Source: Portunus trituberculatus | Lineage: Eukaryota; Arthropoda; Malacostraca; Decapoda; Portunidae | Assembly (NCBI RefSeq): GCF_017591435.1 | Contig: NC_059300.1 | Coordinates: forward strand, 15,768,841 to 15,832,840 | DNA: 64,000 nt | Direction of reading: 5' to 3' | Part shown: positions 37,725-51,522 of the stretch, one piece after another | Numbering within the stretch: the stretch's first letter is position 1 | How the letters are laid out: each line of letters opens with the position of its first letter | Translations under genes and position numbers: made by a program | Notes under the pieces: model-generated | Databases searched by the model: none | The model's input: the letters and a program-made list of their open reading frames with translations, nothing else | What the model was told of the DNA's origin: nothing

Positions 37725-39025
37725 CAGGTAACTGTCGATTTACGCGATAGATGCGTTCCAAGAGGCATCGCGTATATCAAAATTCGCATAAAACAAACAT
37801 GTAATTATCATAAGAAACAATAGATAATAGGGGGGATGCAGGATGTGGTCCAAAAAATATTCGTACAAATTACTCTATTTATTTGGCTAAATTAACATGT
37901 TTATTATTTACCATTCTAAATGTCAGAAGTATATTTAAAGAAAAGGGAAAAGCAAGAAATAATAAGAGAAAGCAAAAAATAATAAGAGAAAACAACAAAA
38001 CAAAGAATACGTAATGTGATGATATACGTATATTTCAATAGAAATGTATGTATTGTATTTATAGTAACATTATTATGAGTGGTATATGTTTAAGTGTAGT
38101 GTGAATTATTATTTTGTTATAAAGCAAGATGTTAATAGTGACCCCGTGGCGAAGATATAAACATTTAGAGTGAAGCGCGAAATCTTGAAGGCTTTCTAAG
38201 ATGGCGGGATAATGAAAGGGTGTCAGGAAGGCTGGGGTTGTTTTGGCCAGGAATTGTGGTTGTTGAGTGGTTTTGGGAGCTCCCTCTCGTCGTTTTGTGA
38301 GTATTGGAGATTTGTGGAATCTTTTGGGAAGAAAGGAGATCATTATTGGCCACGTTTGGAGTGAATATTGAGGAGTTGTTTGGTGGTGAGGTTCTACAAA
38401 TTTCTGGCAGTATTTCATGGAGATTATTTTGGTGTTGTAAGTGCCTGGCAGATATTATTTGTGGTTCTGGTGAGAAGTGTATTGATCACAGATGTGAGTT
38501 AACATTGTGGAGTATAATCTATTGTGTTATTAGAATCTAAGCTATAATATAAGGTAATTATTAAGTATTATTTGTTTTTTGTGTTTCCCTAACATATAAC
38601 CTGTCACAAATTGAGCTTAATAGGAGAGAATTTATGTTAGCAGAGTTAAGGTGAGTTAATAAGGCGTTTTTGTGATATTGTTCGGAACGGCTGAGTCAGG
38701 TGAGATAACAGATCTCTTAAAATCTGGACTCTTAAAACTCTTTAGGACGCCCAAGATTGCTTGAGTCTCCCTAAGAGCAACTGGGATGTAACAGTAAACA
38801 AAACACTCACTGCGTCACCGCCTTCACCACTCACACCACAGTCAGTCACCATCTTCCTCTGAGCTTTACCACTTTATCAAAAATCCATTTATCAAAAATA
38901 ACCCCACATGCAGAACAAGATGAAGGATGATTTGGGGCCATCTTGGTGAATTATAGGCAGATTGAAGAGATTCCATCTGTACTCAGTGCTGGCAGACTAC
39001 ACGTGTATGAGGCACGAGAAGAGCG

Positions 39026-40490
39026 GGAGCTGGATCCAAGATTCTTTAACAACCTCAGAGCAACCTCCTGCTGCGAAATGGCATCCTTGAATGCTTGGAG
39101 GGATGGTAATGAGATTGCTCTCAGGTTGCTGGTACTGCCTTATATATATATGCATTTATGTTCACAAAACAACATTTCTATTAGCTTTTTACAAACCTTG
39201 CCCCCCAAGAAAGGATTTTTTTGTAATGCATAAAGTGAAATCTTACATGGAATACCAAAAAAATAAAGCGGAGATGAGATTGGCCACAGACGAGGTGGAA
39301 ACTTGCAGCGACTTGGCCGCTTCTTCTTGTGACCCTTTTAGCTTGCGTGTTGTCTTTCACGATATTTATGTTTCCACTCCTCTGTATCCTGCTATAATGG
39401 ATATCATATCCTAGTATTCATATACGCTCATGCCATGAAGATAATCTCGACTCCGTGGCACTGAGTGATAGTGAATTACTAATGAAATACCGCGGTATTA
39501 CATAAGTAATTCACTATCACTCAGTGCCACGGAGTCGAGGTTATCCTCATGGCATGAGTGTATATGAATACAGTAAGCCCCGAATTTAGCGAAATCCAGC
39601 TTAGCGAAACCCTTACTTAACGACTGTCTGGAAAAAGGCCAAGCCCTCACGTTTAGCGATTTTCTCTCATATGTAGCGAATGTACCGCGCTACACTGTTC
39701 CGCCTCCCGCTCGCTCTGAGCCAATCATGTGTCTTTTTGGCTGTGATGTCAGTCCCACAGTGCCTCCGGCATTCCCACTCGACACGAGCTATTGTGTGTG
39801 TTAATGCAGCGTGTGAACTAATTTTTTGTGCTCCTATCCTCGTTGTTTAGCGAGTTTCACTATCACCATGGCCTCCACTAGTGGTTCGAGGGATGCTGAT
39901 TCTCGTGAAGGTGGCGATGTTGCAGCTGTAAATGGGGACTCGAAATGGGGACTTTGGGCTGACGAAAGACTGATTGGTATTTTTCCCTATTTAAAGTAGT
40001 ATTCAAATTTGGTGAAATTTCAATTTAGCGATGGTTTCGGCAGAATAATAGGATGGTTAAATATGGGGGCTTACTGTGCTAAGATATGATATCCATTATA
40101 GCAGGATATAGAGGAGTGGAAACAAGAATATCATGAAAGACAACACGCAAGCTAAAAGGGTCACAAGAAGAAGAAGAAGCGGCCGAGTCGCCGCAAGTCT
40201 CCGCCTCGTCTGTGGGCGATATCATCTCTGCTTTATTTTTTGGAATTCCATGTAAGATGTCACTTTATGCATGACAAAACAATCCTTTCTTCAGGGCAAG
40301 GTTTATAAAAAGCTAATAGAAATGTTTTGTGAATACAAATGTATATATAAGATAGTAACACCACTTGGAGAGGTGGTGTTACCAGCAACCTTAGAGCAAC
40401 CTTGTTACCGTCCCTCCAAGCCTTCATGGATGCCATTTCGCAGCAGGAGGTTGCTCTGACGATGTTAAAGTTTCTTGGATCCAGCTCCTG
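39026..40490. repeat. Large spacerless palindrome, arms about 465 bp
   Basis: The centre is CCGCGG at 39490-39495. The arms are near-identical inverted copies: GAGCTGGATCCAAG at about 39030 pairs with CTTGGATCCAGCTC at about 40475, TGCTATAATGGATATCATAT pairs with its complement, and so on. Tigger-C (39571-40076) interrupts the right arm. Shorter related pieces occur at about 48345-48440, 49710-50194 and 57575-57625. Confidence 0.85.
39571..40076 (+). mobile_element. Tigger-C, 506-bp non-autonomous pogo-like element
   Basis: Ends CAGTAAGCCCCGAATTTAGC and ATGGGGGCTTACTG (with internal decay), with TA at 39569-39570 and TG at the right. A possible coding start MASTSGSRDADSREGGDVAA lies at about 39869, followed by deletion of the rest. 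It inserted at TA in the palindrome arm; removing it restores arm pairing. Confidence 0.8.
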
Positions 40491-40845
40491 GCAGCCAATG
40501 AGCACTTTTAGGCGGGCTACCAACCTCCACCCACCATCAGCAACAAATCTTTGTGGATTCTATTTTACGAAAGTTGGTATGTGAGCTGGAGATTGCTATG
40601 GAGGTTGTCTGTACCAACATAGACAACAACCTGCTTCTTGGATCCGGCCCCAGAGCTCCCACCTATCGGCCAGCTGCGGAACTCTCTGGCGCGTAGTTTG
40701 AAATTGTGTGGCGCTCAGTTTGAAAATGCGGTTGGGCCAAATCGCGTGTGAGCAAACCGATCGCGCAAATTAAATTATGATATTTTTTCGGTCGCGTTAT
40801 AACAAAAACACGTAAATCAAACATGTGTAAATCGAGAGTTACCTG

Positions 40846-41235
40846 TACTTGTAATATGTGGTTTCTTTTTCTTTTCCAGTTTTACACATCATTTCATATA
40901 TCTTGAGTTTGCATTTTCTTGACATGAAAGTGCAAAAGTTCCTACTTATACATCAAATTCAAATGCCCAAAAAGAGAGAGAGAGAGAGAGTGCACACGCA
41001 GTGATATCGGAGCTTGGGAGGTATTTCTTAATGGCGGGTTCTGCCATGAATTTTTTTATATGCAATAACTTTGCTCTCAGAGGTCATAACATGGTAAAAA
41101 CTACATCATTGTATTCAGAATAACACAATGAAATATGTTTTTTATAAGAAAAAAGTATATTTAGCATTTTTGACAGGTGTGATTTTTCCCTGTTGTAACA
41201 GACGGAAAGTAAATCAACCCCCCGTACTTTAATGG
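40846..41235. mobile_element. piggyBac-like element, right half
   Basis: It continues the 37154 element past Tigger-B and ends GTACTTTAATGG, then TTAG (41236-41239), a decayed TTAA. It matches 821-1238. The Tigger-G reading resumes directly after it. Confidence 0.65.
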
Positions 41236-41320
41236 TTAGAGCAAGTCAAGGGTGGTTTGTGAATTTCAAGAAAAGAACTGGAAGTCAGGAGTAAACATAT
41301 GCTATACGTCACTGTGTCAC
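41236..41320 (+). pseudogene. Tigger-G transposase fragment after the piggyBac
   Basis: The plus strand gives FRASQGWFVNFKKRTGSQE, the DNA-binding to catalytic linker motif of Tigger-type transposases (compare SKGWFTRFKVRG in Tigger-F). It is cut by the Harbinger element at 41324. Confidence 0.65.
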
Positions 41321-41522
41321 TAAGGCCCTGTCCACACGGAGCATTTTGATGCGCAATGTGTTGAAGCGACGAGTTGAAAAACGTCACTTTCAACTCGTCG
41401 TAGCATCATGAATGCAGTCATGACGCGGAGCTATTTCAAATCGCTGAGCAGTGTGTCAATGACAGTTGCAGTAAAAGGATATACGCACTCTCTCTCCTGT
41501 CCCGCTCTTCTATTTTCATACA

Positions 41523-41668
41523 ATGAAATACAAGAATATGAGTGAAGACCAGCAGAAATTGGCCAAGAAGTTAATATTCGATGCTCTAAGCATGAGTGAC
41601 ATGGGAGATCTTACTAGGGAACATCAGATATTGCGAGTGGAAGGCTCGGACAAATTAATGGTATGAAG
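41523..41668 (+). pseudogene. MADF/BESS-like accessory protein, C-terminal piece
   Basis: The plus strand reads MKYKNMSEDQQKLAKKLIFD, then ALSMSDMGDLTREHQIL to a stop near 41668. QQKLAKKLI and GDLT resemble the C-terminus of the MADF protein encoded by Harbinger elements, which helps target the transposase to DNA. The N-terminal MADF domain is not visible. Moderate certainty. Confidence 0.45.
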
Positions 41669-41793
41669 AGGTTTATATTAAGGTTACAGCATATTACCGT
41701 ACAAAGTACAATTTTACATAGCTATTATGAACATTTTTTTTTATTGTTTATGTGACATGTAAAAATAATAAAGAAATGAAAACTATCACTATA

Positions 41794-42864
41794 CAGGCAA
41801 CCCCCGTTTAACGAAGGTTCACACAACGAAATTTCGCTATAACGAAGGTTTCATTTTACTACCATCTGCTCGTTTAACGAACATCAAACTCGCTTTAAAG
41901 AAGTTTTATCCAGGTAATTTTTTTCCAAATTTGAAAGCCCCACTGTATCATGCAAGCTAACAGGCTTTTGAATACATCAGGAGCTGTGGTACTAAGGCCT
42001 GCCTCAGGAGAAATCCTGAGACACCTATATAATAAAGATCAAGATCAAGCCTCTCGTGGACAACACAGGCTCTGCCGATACCAAGGCCTGACTCAGAATA
42101 AATTCTGTGTCACCTGTAGCATCAAGATCAAGATCAAGATCACACGCACCACTCACTGCCCAGTCAAAACATAACAGCGTCACCAGCAGCTCATCTTCCT
42201 TAGTTCAACTTACCACCAAAACACCCTGCAATGTGGCCTAATGTTCCTAAGAAGACCAGGAAGTGTCTTACTCTCGAAGTGAAGCTGGGTATTATTCACA
42301 GACAAGAGAGAGGCCAGAAAACTAATAACATTGCTTCCCACCATGGCTTGACTCCATCTACTGTCTACTATTTTCAAGTCAAGATACTCTATTAAGAAGG
42401 CTAGTGAGACCTCATCTTCCTTGCAAGCTAAAAGAACCACCAGAACTCGTGACTCTACAATGGATAAAATGGAAAGCCTTGTGGAAATGTGGTACATAAG
42501 TTTTGTATGCAGTACCATGATGCGCACTTTGTTTACATTCTACAGGTTGCCGGTTAGTGTATTTCCCGTTTCACTCTCCCTCCCTTCATAAAGTTAAGAT
42601 CATCAACATTATAAAGTTACGTACATACATACATTAGTGTACATTATAATGACAAATTAAACTACCTAAATATTAAATATTTAACTTCATAATTTTTACT
42701 TTCATTAAACCTTTTACTGTACTATGATGCACTCTCACTTTGCTTACTCTCAATGGAAGTTCAAATCAGGGGTTATACTTGTTATAATCGGTTCGCTTAA
42801 CGAAGTTTCGCTTAACAAAGTGTTTTTTAGGAACGTAACCCCTTCGTTAAACGGGGGTTGCCTG
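41794..42864 (+). mobile_element. Tigger-A, long subfamily, opposite orientation
   Basis: It starts CAGGCAACCCCCGTTTAACG and ends CGGGGGTTGCCTG, with TA on both sides. It is the reverse of the other copies, so the helix-turn-helix start (MWPNVPKKTRKCLTLEVKLG) reads on the plus strand near 42231-42300. The GATCTT-type insert is present (reverse complement, 41985-42145). Confidence 0.9.
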
Positions 42865-42902
42865 TACTTTGTATCCGCCCTTCATAGGGCGGATACAAAG
42901 TA
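42865..42902. repeat. 38-bp perfect hairpin next to Tigger-A
   Basis: TACTTTGTATCCGCCC, then TTCATA, then GGGCGGATACAAAGTA: 16-bp perfect arms and a 6-base loop starting exactly at the TA target of Tigger-A. Confidence 0.9.
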
Positions 42903-42904
42903 TA

Positions 42905-43450
42905 GTCACCTTAAGGTAATCCTTCCTCAGGACATTATAGATGTCTGCCCAGGTTTCAGGGATGATCAGGCTGAGGCTCTCATTTTGAAATTCTAGTGGA
43001 AAACTGGAGACTTGTGTAGGATCTTCCTGCGGCAAGGAAGTGAAGTGTTGCTTCAAGACGAGCACCCAGTGGTATGCTGTCTCGGATGCCGGTGTCCTGC
43101 TTGCAGATATATGGATATATCTTTTTCAGCAATTCATGAAATGCAGTGAATGGCTTTCGTGTATAATTTTCAAAGTCTGTTTGGTTTTCTGCTTGTAGCT
43201 CTAGAAATATTTTATTAAAGCTCCCTTGCAGAGACCGCCGAGAAAGCCACTGCTTGCACCACAAAGTCCAACGTTTCTCTTTCAAAAATTTTTTTTTTCT
43301 TTTATTAGGTGCACACACAGCAACTATACTCCACAGTACAGTTTCTTGGCAGAGTAGAGCGTCGGTGGACATCCTCCCCCCGTGAAAGCCAAATGATGAC
43401 CGAGATCTGATTGCTCGCACAGTTATGAGATTCACAGTGATGCAGCCCAT
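42905..43450 (-). pseudogene. PIF/Harbinger transposase, N-terminal part
   Basis: The minus strand reads KRWTLWCKQWLSRRSLQGSF, NQTDFENYTRKPFTAFHELL, IRDSIPLGARLEATLHFLA, then after a frame change LSLIIPETWADIYNVL(R)KDYLKV. This is the conserved N-terminal half of Harbinger transposases. The DDE nuclease domain is missing because the element lost its middle and was then hit by Tigger-A. Confidence 0.82.
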
Positions 43451-43532
43451 TTTGACGCTAGTGTCAATTTTTCAACACCACTACTGCATCAAGTCGCTAA
43501 TGCATGATGCTCCGTGTGGACGGGGCTTTTAA

Positions 43533-43862
43533 CTTCCACGATGGATGGTGGGAGCGACAGGAATTTCACAGTGTCCGATTCTGCCACCTCTCCCGCGTGC
43601 CTTACTTCTGCACCTTGAGTCTCTTACCTTGTTGCGGGGAGACAACTTTTGAATGAGAGTGGTATCAGAAGGGCTTTGGAATTAACAGTTCCTACAATAA
43701 TAGAGAGTGAAGATAGAGATGTTCTGGGCTCTGATACATATATAAGAGGTTCAACCACTGAGGGAGACATTCCACTACCACTGCTAGCAACTCCTATTAT
43801 ATTTATTTTATGTTTTTGCAAAAAAAAAAATGTACAAATTAGATCACTTTACGAACATTTTG

Positions 43863-43923
<61 letters not shown>

Positions 43924-44240
43924 GGATACAAGGGGCCCGTTTTCTATCGCTCTAGTCAAGGCCGCTGGACCCGATCGGACGCAAGGCCATGTACACCGAT
44001 GATACCATCTCATTCAACCTGTGATATTTTGGTTACCATAGCATCTAGAGACTTCTGGTTTTTTGCATTGCAAAGAGGAAGAGTTGCTTGTGGGCAGAAC
44101 ACCATTTGTTTTCACTCATTTTCTGAATTTCCAAGTGTAATCAGTATGTGGATACAGGCTATTTTGTGTGTTTTTCACCAAACCTCCTGAGTTAGCATGA
44201 GCTAAAAATTTTATCCCAACATCCCATGTTTTAGGGGTTA
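43533..44240. other. Unassigned stretch with (GA)n
   Basis: (GA)n occupies 43864-43920. An open frame around 43650-43860 has no recognisable family. A TTAA preceded by TTTTAGGGG near 44227-44236 resembles a piggyBac-like end in reverse. Confidence 0.35.
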
Positions 44241-44915
44241 ACTATGATGAAACTGGCCTGTTTTGAAAAAAAAAAAACTACCAAACAAGAAAGGAAGAAA
44301 AATGTTTTCCAGGACACAAGCCCATGAAAGACAGGCTAACCCTGCTTCTGTGCGCTAATGCTAGCGGCGACTTCAAAATTAAACTGCTGCTTTTTTCTAA
44401 ACTTGGGTTTGGCAATGGCTGGAACAAATGACCTGATTTATAGGTATCAATAGTCAAACTTTTTAATACTCGAACGGCCATTTGGAACTAATTAAGTTCG
44501 AGTAATGAGTCTCTACTGTATTACATGTTATAATGGGTTCGGTATACGGTAATTTTGATTTGTGGTAAGGTTTTCAGGAACACATATGTACCGTTTAATG
44601 AGGACTTACTGTATTTTTTAATTGTTTTCAGGTAAGAAAAAGGTATTTATAAATAATAATTATTGCACAGAAACATTATAAAACATGACAAAAGATAATA
44701 TAGATAGATAAACTACTCTTATAAAGTATATTAATCTTGGAGGGTGCATTCCACGAGATGTTAACCTACCACATTACCACTTTCACTTGGAACTGTCAAT
44801 CGGCTGGAGTGTACAAATATAGCCACCCACAGAAGACTGGCTGTTCTAATGATCACAGAAGAGCTCAATGACAATTCTGTATACATTATTCGTTGATTAA
44901 ACTTGAAGTTTTAAG

Positions 44916-44960
<45 letters not shown>

Positions 44961-44984
44961 GTGAGTGAGTGAGTGAGTGAGTGG
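44241..44984. mobile_element. Two decayed pogo-like ends and simple repeats
   Basis: TTCGAGTAATGAGTCTCTACTG followed by TA ends near 44519, and CGTTTAATGAGGACTTACTG followed by TA ends near 44611; both have pogo-terminus form. (GA)n 44922-44957 and (GTGA)n to 44980 follow. No transposase was seen. Confidence 0.4.
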
Positions 44985-45412
44985 GGGGAATAGAGGCTCT
45001 ACACCTTATAATAGGCTTTGGAGCTTTGTTTCTTTTTCTCCTAGTTTTTCTCTTTCTTTACCTTCACCTGTTTTGCCAGTTCTGTGCTCCATCTTGTTGT
45101 GCACACACACAGGTTTGTCTTTCCCAGTCTTTGCTTCATTGTTTATGGTAATTTTTTGTGTGTGCATTATTGTGTTTAATTGTTTTTTTTTTTTTTTTAT
45201 CCCTTTTTATTGTTTAACTTTAAAATTTTTAAATTTACTTTTTTGTATCTTTTTGATTACTTTTTAATGTCTTGATAAGACTTTTTTTGTTCACATTAAC
45301 TGTATATTAAACTTGTCTTTTTTAGATCCTGATGATGCCTTCATTAGGAAGGCGAAACATTGATAATATAACAAGAAATCTGAAGTGTTTTTGCTGGTAT
45401 CCCTGTTGCTTC

Positions 45413-45413
<1 letters not shown>
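44985..45413 (+). mobile_element. Penelope-like 3' end (terminal repeat only)
   Basis: Pyrimidine- and T-rich sequence leads to a hammerhead-like core at 45329-45358 and then AAGAAATCTGAAGTG...GTATCCCTGTTGCTTCG before (TA)n. The arrangement matches the 3' end of the element at 7708-7881. No coding sequence. Confidence 0.5.
45329..45358 (+). ncRNA. Hammerhead ribozyme-like core
   Basis: CTGATGA, then GCCTTC-ATTAG-GAAGGC (6-bp perfect stem II), then GAAAC. It has the strongest stem II of the four cores in this window. The bases expected for a GUH cleavage site are not obvious after GAAAC, so it may be inactive. Confidence 0.55.

Positions 45414-45494
<81 letters not shown>
45414..45494. repeat. 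(TA)n microsatellite
   Basis: TA run between the Penelope end and a Tigger-F derivative. Confidence 0.95.
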
Positions 45495-48225
<2,731 letters not shown>

Positions 48226-49511
48226 AGCGTCAACTCTTGATTAAAGTGAGTTGAATAATGTGATTTCAATTTAATACAACTTAATATTTGAGGAGATGCG
48301 ATTGAATAATGTGATTTACTCAATTTAACCACAATATTTGTGTTTCCATCTCTCTATTGCCTGCTATAATGGATATCATATCTTTGTATTCATATATGAT
48401 CATGCCATGAGAATCACCTTGACTCTGTAGCACTGACCAGAAGCACCATGGGTTTGTGTGACTTCATTGAGTCAAGTTAACCTGCATTAACATGTTCCCT
48501 GCGTTTGGCAGTGTGGCAAGCTCTCCTGCACTGTAATACAAATAAATTTTTGTCATGTCAGTCCTGGTTAAGCCAATGAAGCAAGAGGAGCAGAGTGCTG
48601 TTTGGGAGCATACCTAAATCCACTGGCAAAGCCATAGTGTTTGCCCACTGGTGGGTCACATTGCATACCGAGAAAAGTTTATGACTTATTTGTGATATGA
48701 CCCACCAGTGGACATACTTTGTTTGTTGATGTTCAGGGCATACTGTACTACATTTTTCTTTTCCTAAATTTGTTTATGTATTTTTGTCTCTTTGTTTTGC
48801 ATATTTAGAAAATGAATGCTACATGGTTTTATGATCAACTTAGTTCAGCAGAAGAGGGAGAAGATGAGATAATAAAAAATGATATCAGGAAAATTATGAA
48901 ATTATGAAAAGACCAATAAAGAAAATTATTGAAGAGTATCAAAGAAAGTCAAATTATGGTATCTCAATTTGAATTATTTGTTATAGAAAGGTTTTATATT
49001 CTTCTGAAGGAAAAATGCAAGATAATATAGTTTTCTTACATGTATTGAAAAACAAAAAAAAGTTTTCAGTTTATTATTATAAATGTCTTTTTTTTACTTA
49101 TTATCTTTTGTTTCTGTACTTATGTTTATTTATATATGCAATTCAATGGTGGCTTTTTTTAAAAATATTTTTCATATAATTTTTGTAACACTAAAAACAA
49201 AATAAGCTGCATATTGTTTATCAATCGGTGTTTATTATGCCCTCCTACACATACTGTTTATTGGAATTTTACTATATAATCCAATTTCTGTTGATAGTAA
49301 GATTAAAATGTGATATATATGAAAACTGTTTCATGACCCACCAGTAGGTCGTATCGCAACAGTGGCTAATAACTAACCCTTCTGTGGGTCGCCTCATAGG
49401 TAATGTGTTAAGTCTAATAAATTGTGGTATTTAATCTTATCTCCTTGAAAATCAAATTGCGTTAAATGAAACTTGCATTTTTCAAACTCGCATTAATCAA
49501 GGAGTTGATTG
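48226..49511. mobile_element. Tigger-D pogo-like element
   Basis: The left end is GTCAACTCTTGATTAAAG and the right end CATTAATCAAGGAGTTGATTG, imperfect inverted repeats, with TA after the right end. It includes a piece of the palindrome family (48345-48440) and is split by a TTAA element (48491-49407). No transposase was seen. Confidence 0.65.
48491..49407 (+). mobile_element. piggyBac-like non-autonomous element, 917 bp
   Basis: TTAA lies at 48487-48490 and 49408-49411. The ends ATGTTCCCTGCG and ACACATTACC are weakly similar. GACCCACCAGT(G/A) motifs occur in both orientations near 48640-48720 and 49335. A start MNATWFYDQLSSAEEGEDEI at 48812 resembles an acidic piggyBac N-terminus and stops after about 30 codons. 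Confidence 0.6.
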
Positions 49512-49513
49512 TA

Positions 49514-49571
49514 CAGTCAACTCTTGATTAAAACTCAACAATTCAAACTCGCATTAATCCAGAGTTGACTG
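49514..49571. mobile_element. 58-bp element made of two Tigger-D termini
   Basis: CAGTCAACTCTTGATTAA on the left and ATTAATCCAGAGTTGACTG on the right, with about 20 bases between. TA precedes it. It is an extreme internal deletion lying between two larger Tigger-D ends. Confidence 0.75.
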
Positions 49572-50194
49572 TGAAGTCAACTCTTGATTAACGTGAATTT
49601 GAGTAATGCAATTTCAGTTTAATGCAACTTGGTATTTAAAGAGATATGATTAAATAGCGTGATTTATTTGATTTAACATGGGTAAACTTGATTTGATAAT
49701 GTCATGTGCATCCACGGTACATCTGGTCTCAAAACTATCACTCAGTGGCACCAAGTTAATGTGAATCTCATGGCGTGATCTTATATAAATACAAAGATAT
49801 GATATCCATTATAGCAGGCAATAGAAGGGCAGAAACACAAATATTGTGATGAAAGCAACACACAAACTAAAGGAGGTCACAAGAAGAAGAAGAAGAGGTG
49901 GCCACCAATGATTGGCAGCTGCTTCTTCTTGTGATCCCCTTTAGTTAGATATTTAGATAGTTAGATATGATATTTATTATGGCATGCAATAGAGGGGCAG
50001 AAATAGAAATATTGTGGTGAAGGCATCACACAAGCTAAATGGGGTCACAGAAAGAACAAGTGGCCACTGATTGGAAGCGGTTGCTTCTTTTTCTTCATCT
50101 TGTGACCCCATTGTAGCATGTGTATTGCTTTCACTACAATGTGCCCTTCTATTGCTTGCTATAATGGATATCATATCTTTGCATTCATATATGA
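49572..50194. repeat. Tigger-D left end followed by palindrome-family arms
   Basis: GTCAACTCTTGATTAACG at 49576 opens another Tigger-D end. 49710-50194 holds partial inverted copies of the palindrome family (ATATGATATCCATTATAGCAGG near 49798, its inverse near 50158), with a GAAGAAGAAGAAG patch. Confidence 0.6.
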
Positions 50195-50351
50195 GGCCCC
50201 ACCCGCAAAAGGGGGATAACCCACAAAGTTGCCAGTTTTGAGTTATGGTCGGGAACTCATCGATAAAGTGTGTAAAATTGTTGTGGAAGTGTCGACATCG
50301 CAATATTCGACCTTCCTGATGGCGAAATTAGTGTTCAAAGTAGGGAAAGTT

Positions 50352-50741
50352 GGTGAAGAAATTTGGCCAGACTAAGTATTGGAAACTCGCTACAGCGATG
50401 AATTCACGGATTCATCTTATACAGAAGTGCCGCAGCAGCCTTCTAACGGCGACAAGTGGACTGTTGAGGCCCAGCTAAAAAAGAAAGGCGCCATATCTAT
50501 GTTGGCCAAGAATGTAGCTAAGAGACGGCTGACTCTGGCCAGGAATACGTTGCCATCAAATCCAAGAAGGTAGTTCCTGCTGTGAGAGTTGGAAGTCCCT
50601 GTACCTGCCTCAAGAAGTGCTTTGAAGCTGTTGGGGAAGAAAACATAAAAAAAATCTTCGACGAATACTGGGGAATGGGAGACCACAAAAAAGAGTTCCT
50701 AATGATGAACTTAACTGTCTTAAGCCAGTATAAAGGATGAG
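50352..50741 (+). pseudogene. Element E protein, N-terminal remnant
   Basis: The plus strand reads an open piece, ETRYSDEFTDSSYTEVPQQP to NTLPSNPRR. In another frame it continues VGSPCTCLKKCFEAVGEENI, KKIFDEYWGMGDHKKEFLMM to a stop near 50740. The CxC..KC and EYWGMGD segment looks like a small Cys-containing domain seen in N-termini of some arthropod transposon proteins, but I cannot name the family. No catalytic domain remains. Confidence 0.4.
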
Positions 50742-50868
50742 AGTCAACCATAGAATGCTTACAATCAGTAATACAATAAAAGGAATGATATTTTATTAGG
50801 TATTCGGGGTAAGGGGTAAACAAAATGTACCGATGTGAGCTTAAAAATTGTAAGATTGAACGAGTAAT

Positions 50869-51092
50869 TTTTTTTTTTTTTTTTATACCATGTGGGCTTT
50901 TCACGGGATTTTATGGGCTAAAGTGGATACTTTTTGGGTACCCCCTATCTCAAAGCCCACCCGCTAGGAAACCGTTGCCCTGAGTGTGGAAGCCCAACCT
51001 ACACTCGGACCGTGGACAGGGTTTGAACCCGTGCGCTTGGAGACCCCTCGGATCCCAAAGCACGCATGGTTCCACTGTACCACGGCGGCCCC
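50869..51092 (-). mobile_element. tRNA-derived SINE, copy B
   Basis: Reverse orientation: poly-T at 50869-50885, B box (GGGTTTGAACCC) at 51020-51031, A box complement at 51072-51082. It is clearly the same family as 36849-37068. It inserted in element E. Confidence 0.88.
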
Positions 51093-51379
51093 TTCATACT
51101 TACCAAGTATGAAGTTTGATCGTAATTTCACGAACATTCAACGACGTCACAGTGGTGTACAACGAGAGATGCCATGCTACCATTCCACCATCAGTCACTT
51201 TTAGAGAGCAGGTTTGAGGAAGCAGTTACAAATTACCGCAAGGACCGTTCGCCCTAAAGTGAGGATCACAAAACAGACAGGGTAGGGAGGGAGGGCATTG
51301 TACACCACTGTGATGTCGTTGAATGTTCGTGAAATTACGATCAAACTTCATACTTGGTAAGTACTCGTTTAATCTTACA
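51093..51379. repeat. Inverted DIRS-end-like segments
   Basis: 51100-51160 and 51300-51370 are inverted copies (ACCAAGTATGAAGTTTGATC and complement). The sequence GAGAGATGCCATGCTACCAT at 51163 recurs in reverse at about 57327-57351 in the DIRS right end. It may be an older DIRS terminal remnant or part of the internal complementary structure of this copy. Confidence 0.5.
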
Positions 51380-51522
51380 ATTTCACGTCACGAATTTCAA
51401 CTGACGTCACAGTGGTAGCCAACAAGAGCTCTAGAGAGGTTCCTCAAACCTACTAAATTACAAAATCCAGGTAAAAAACAAAACACAATAATCAGAACAT
51501 TGGTAAGGAAAATACCAAAATA

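Larger units (their letters stand above)
37725..40845. mobile_element. Tigger-B pogo-like element, 3.1 kb with nested content
   Basis: Ends CAGGTAACTGTCGATTTACG and GTAAATCGAGAGTTACCTG are inverted, with TA on each side (37723-37724 and 40846-40847). Subterminal CGCGTA(T/A)A motifs are present. It encodes no recognisable transposase. The 38100-38900 section is unassigned. The centre holds a large palindrome (39026-40490) with Tigger-C in one arm. Confidence 0.8.
41324..43529. mobile_element. PIF/Harbinger-type element with nested Tigger-A
   Basis: Inverted ends are GGCCCTGTCCACACGGAGCA and, at the right, TGCTCCGTGTGGACGGGG. TAA lies at 41321-41323 and 43530-43532, the usual 3-bp target. It contains two gene remnants typical of the group: a MADF/BESS-like C-terminus on the plus strand and a transposase N-terminus on the minus strand. 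The catalytic domain is deleted. Confidence 0.82.
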
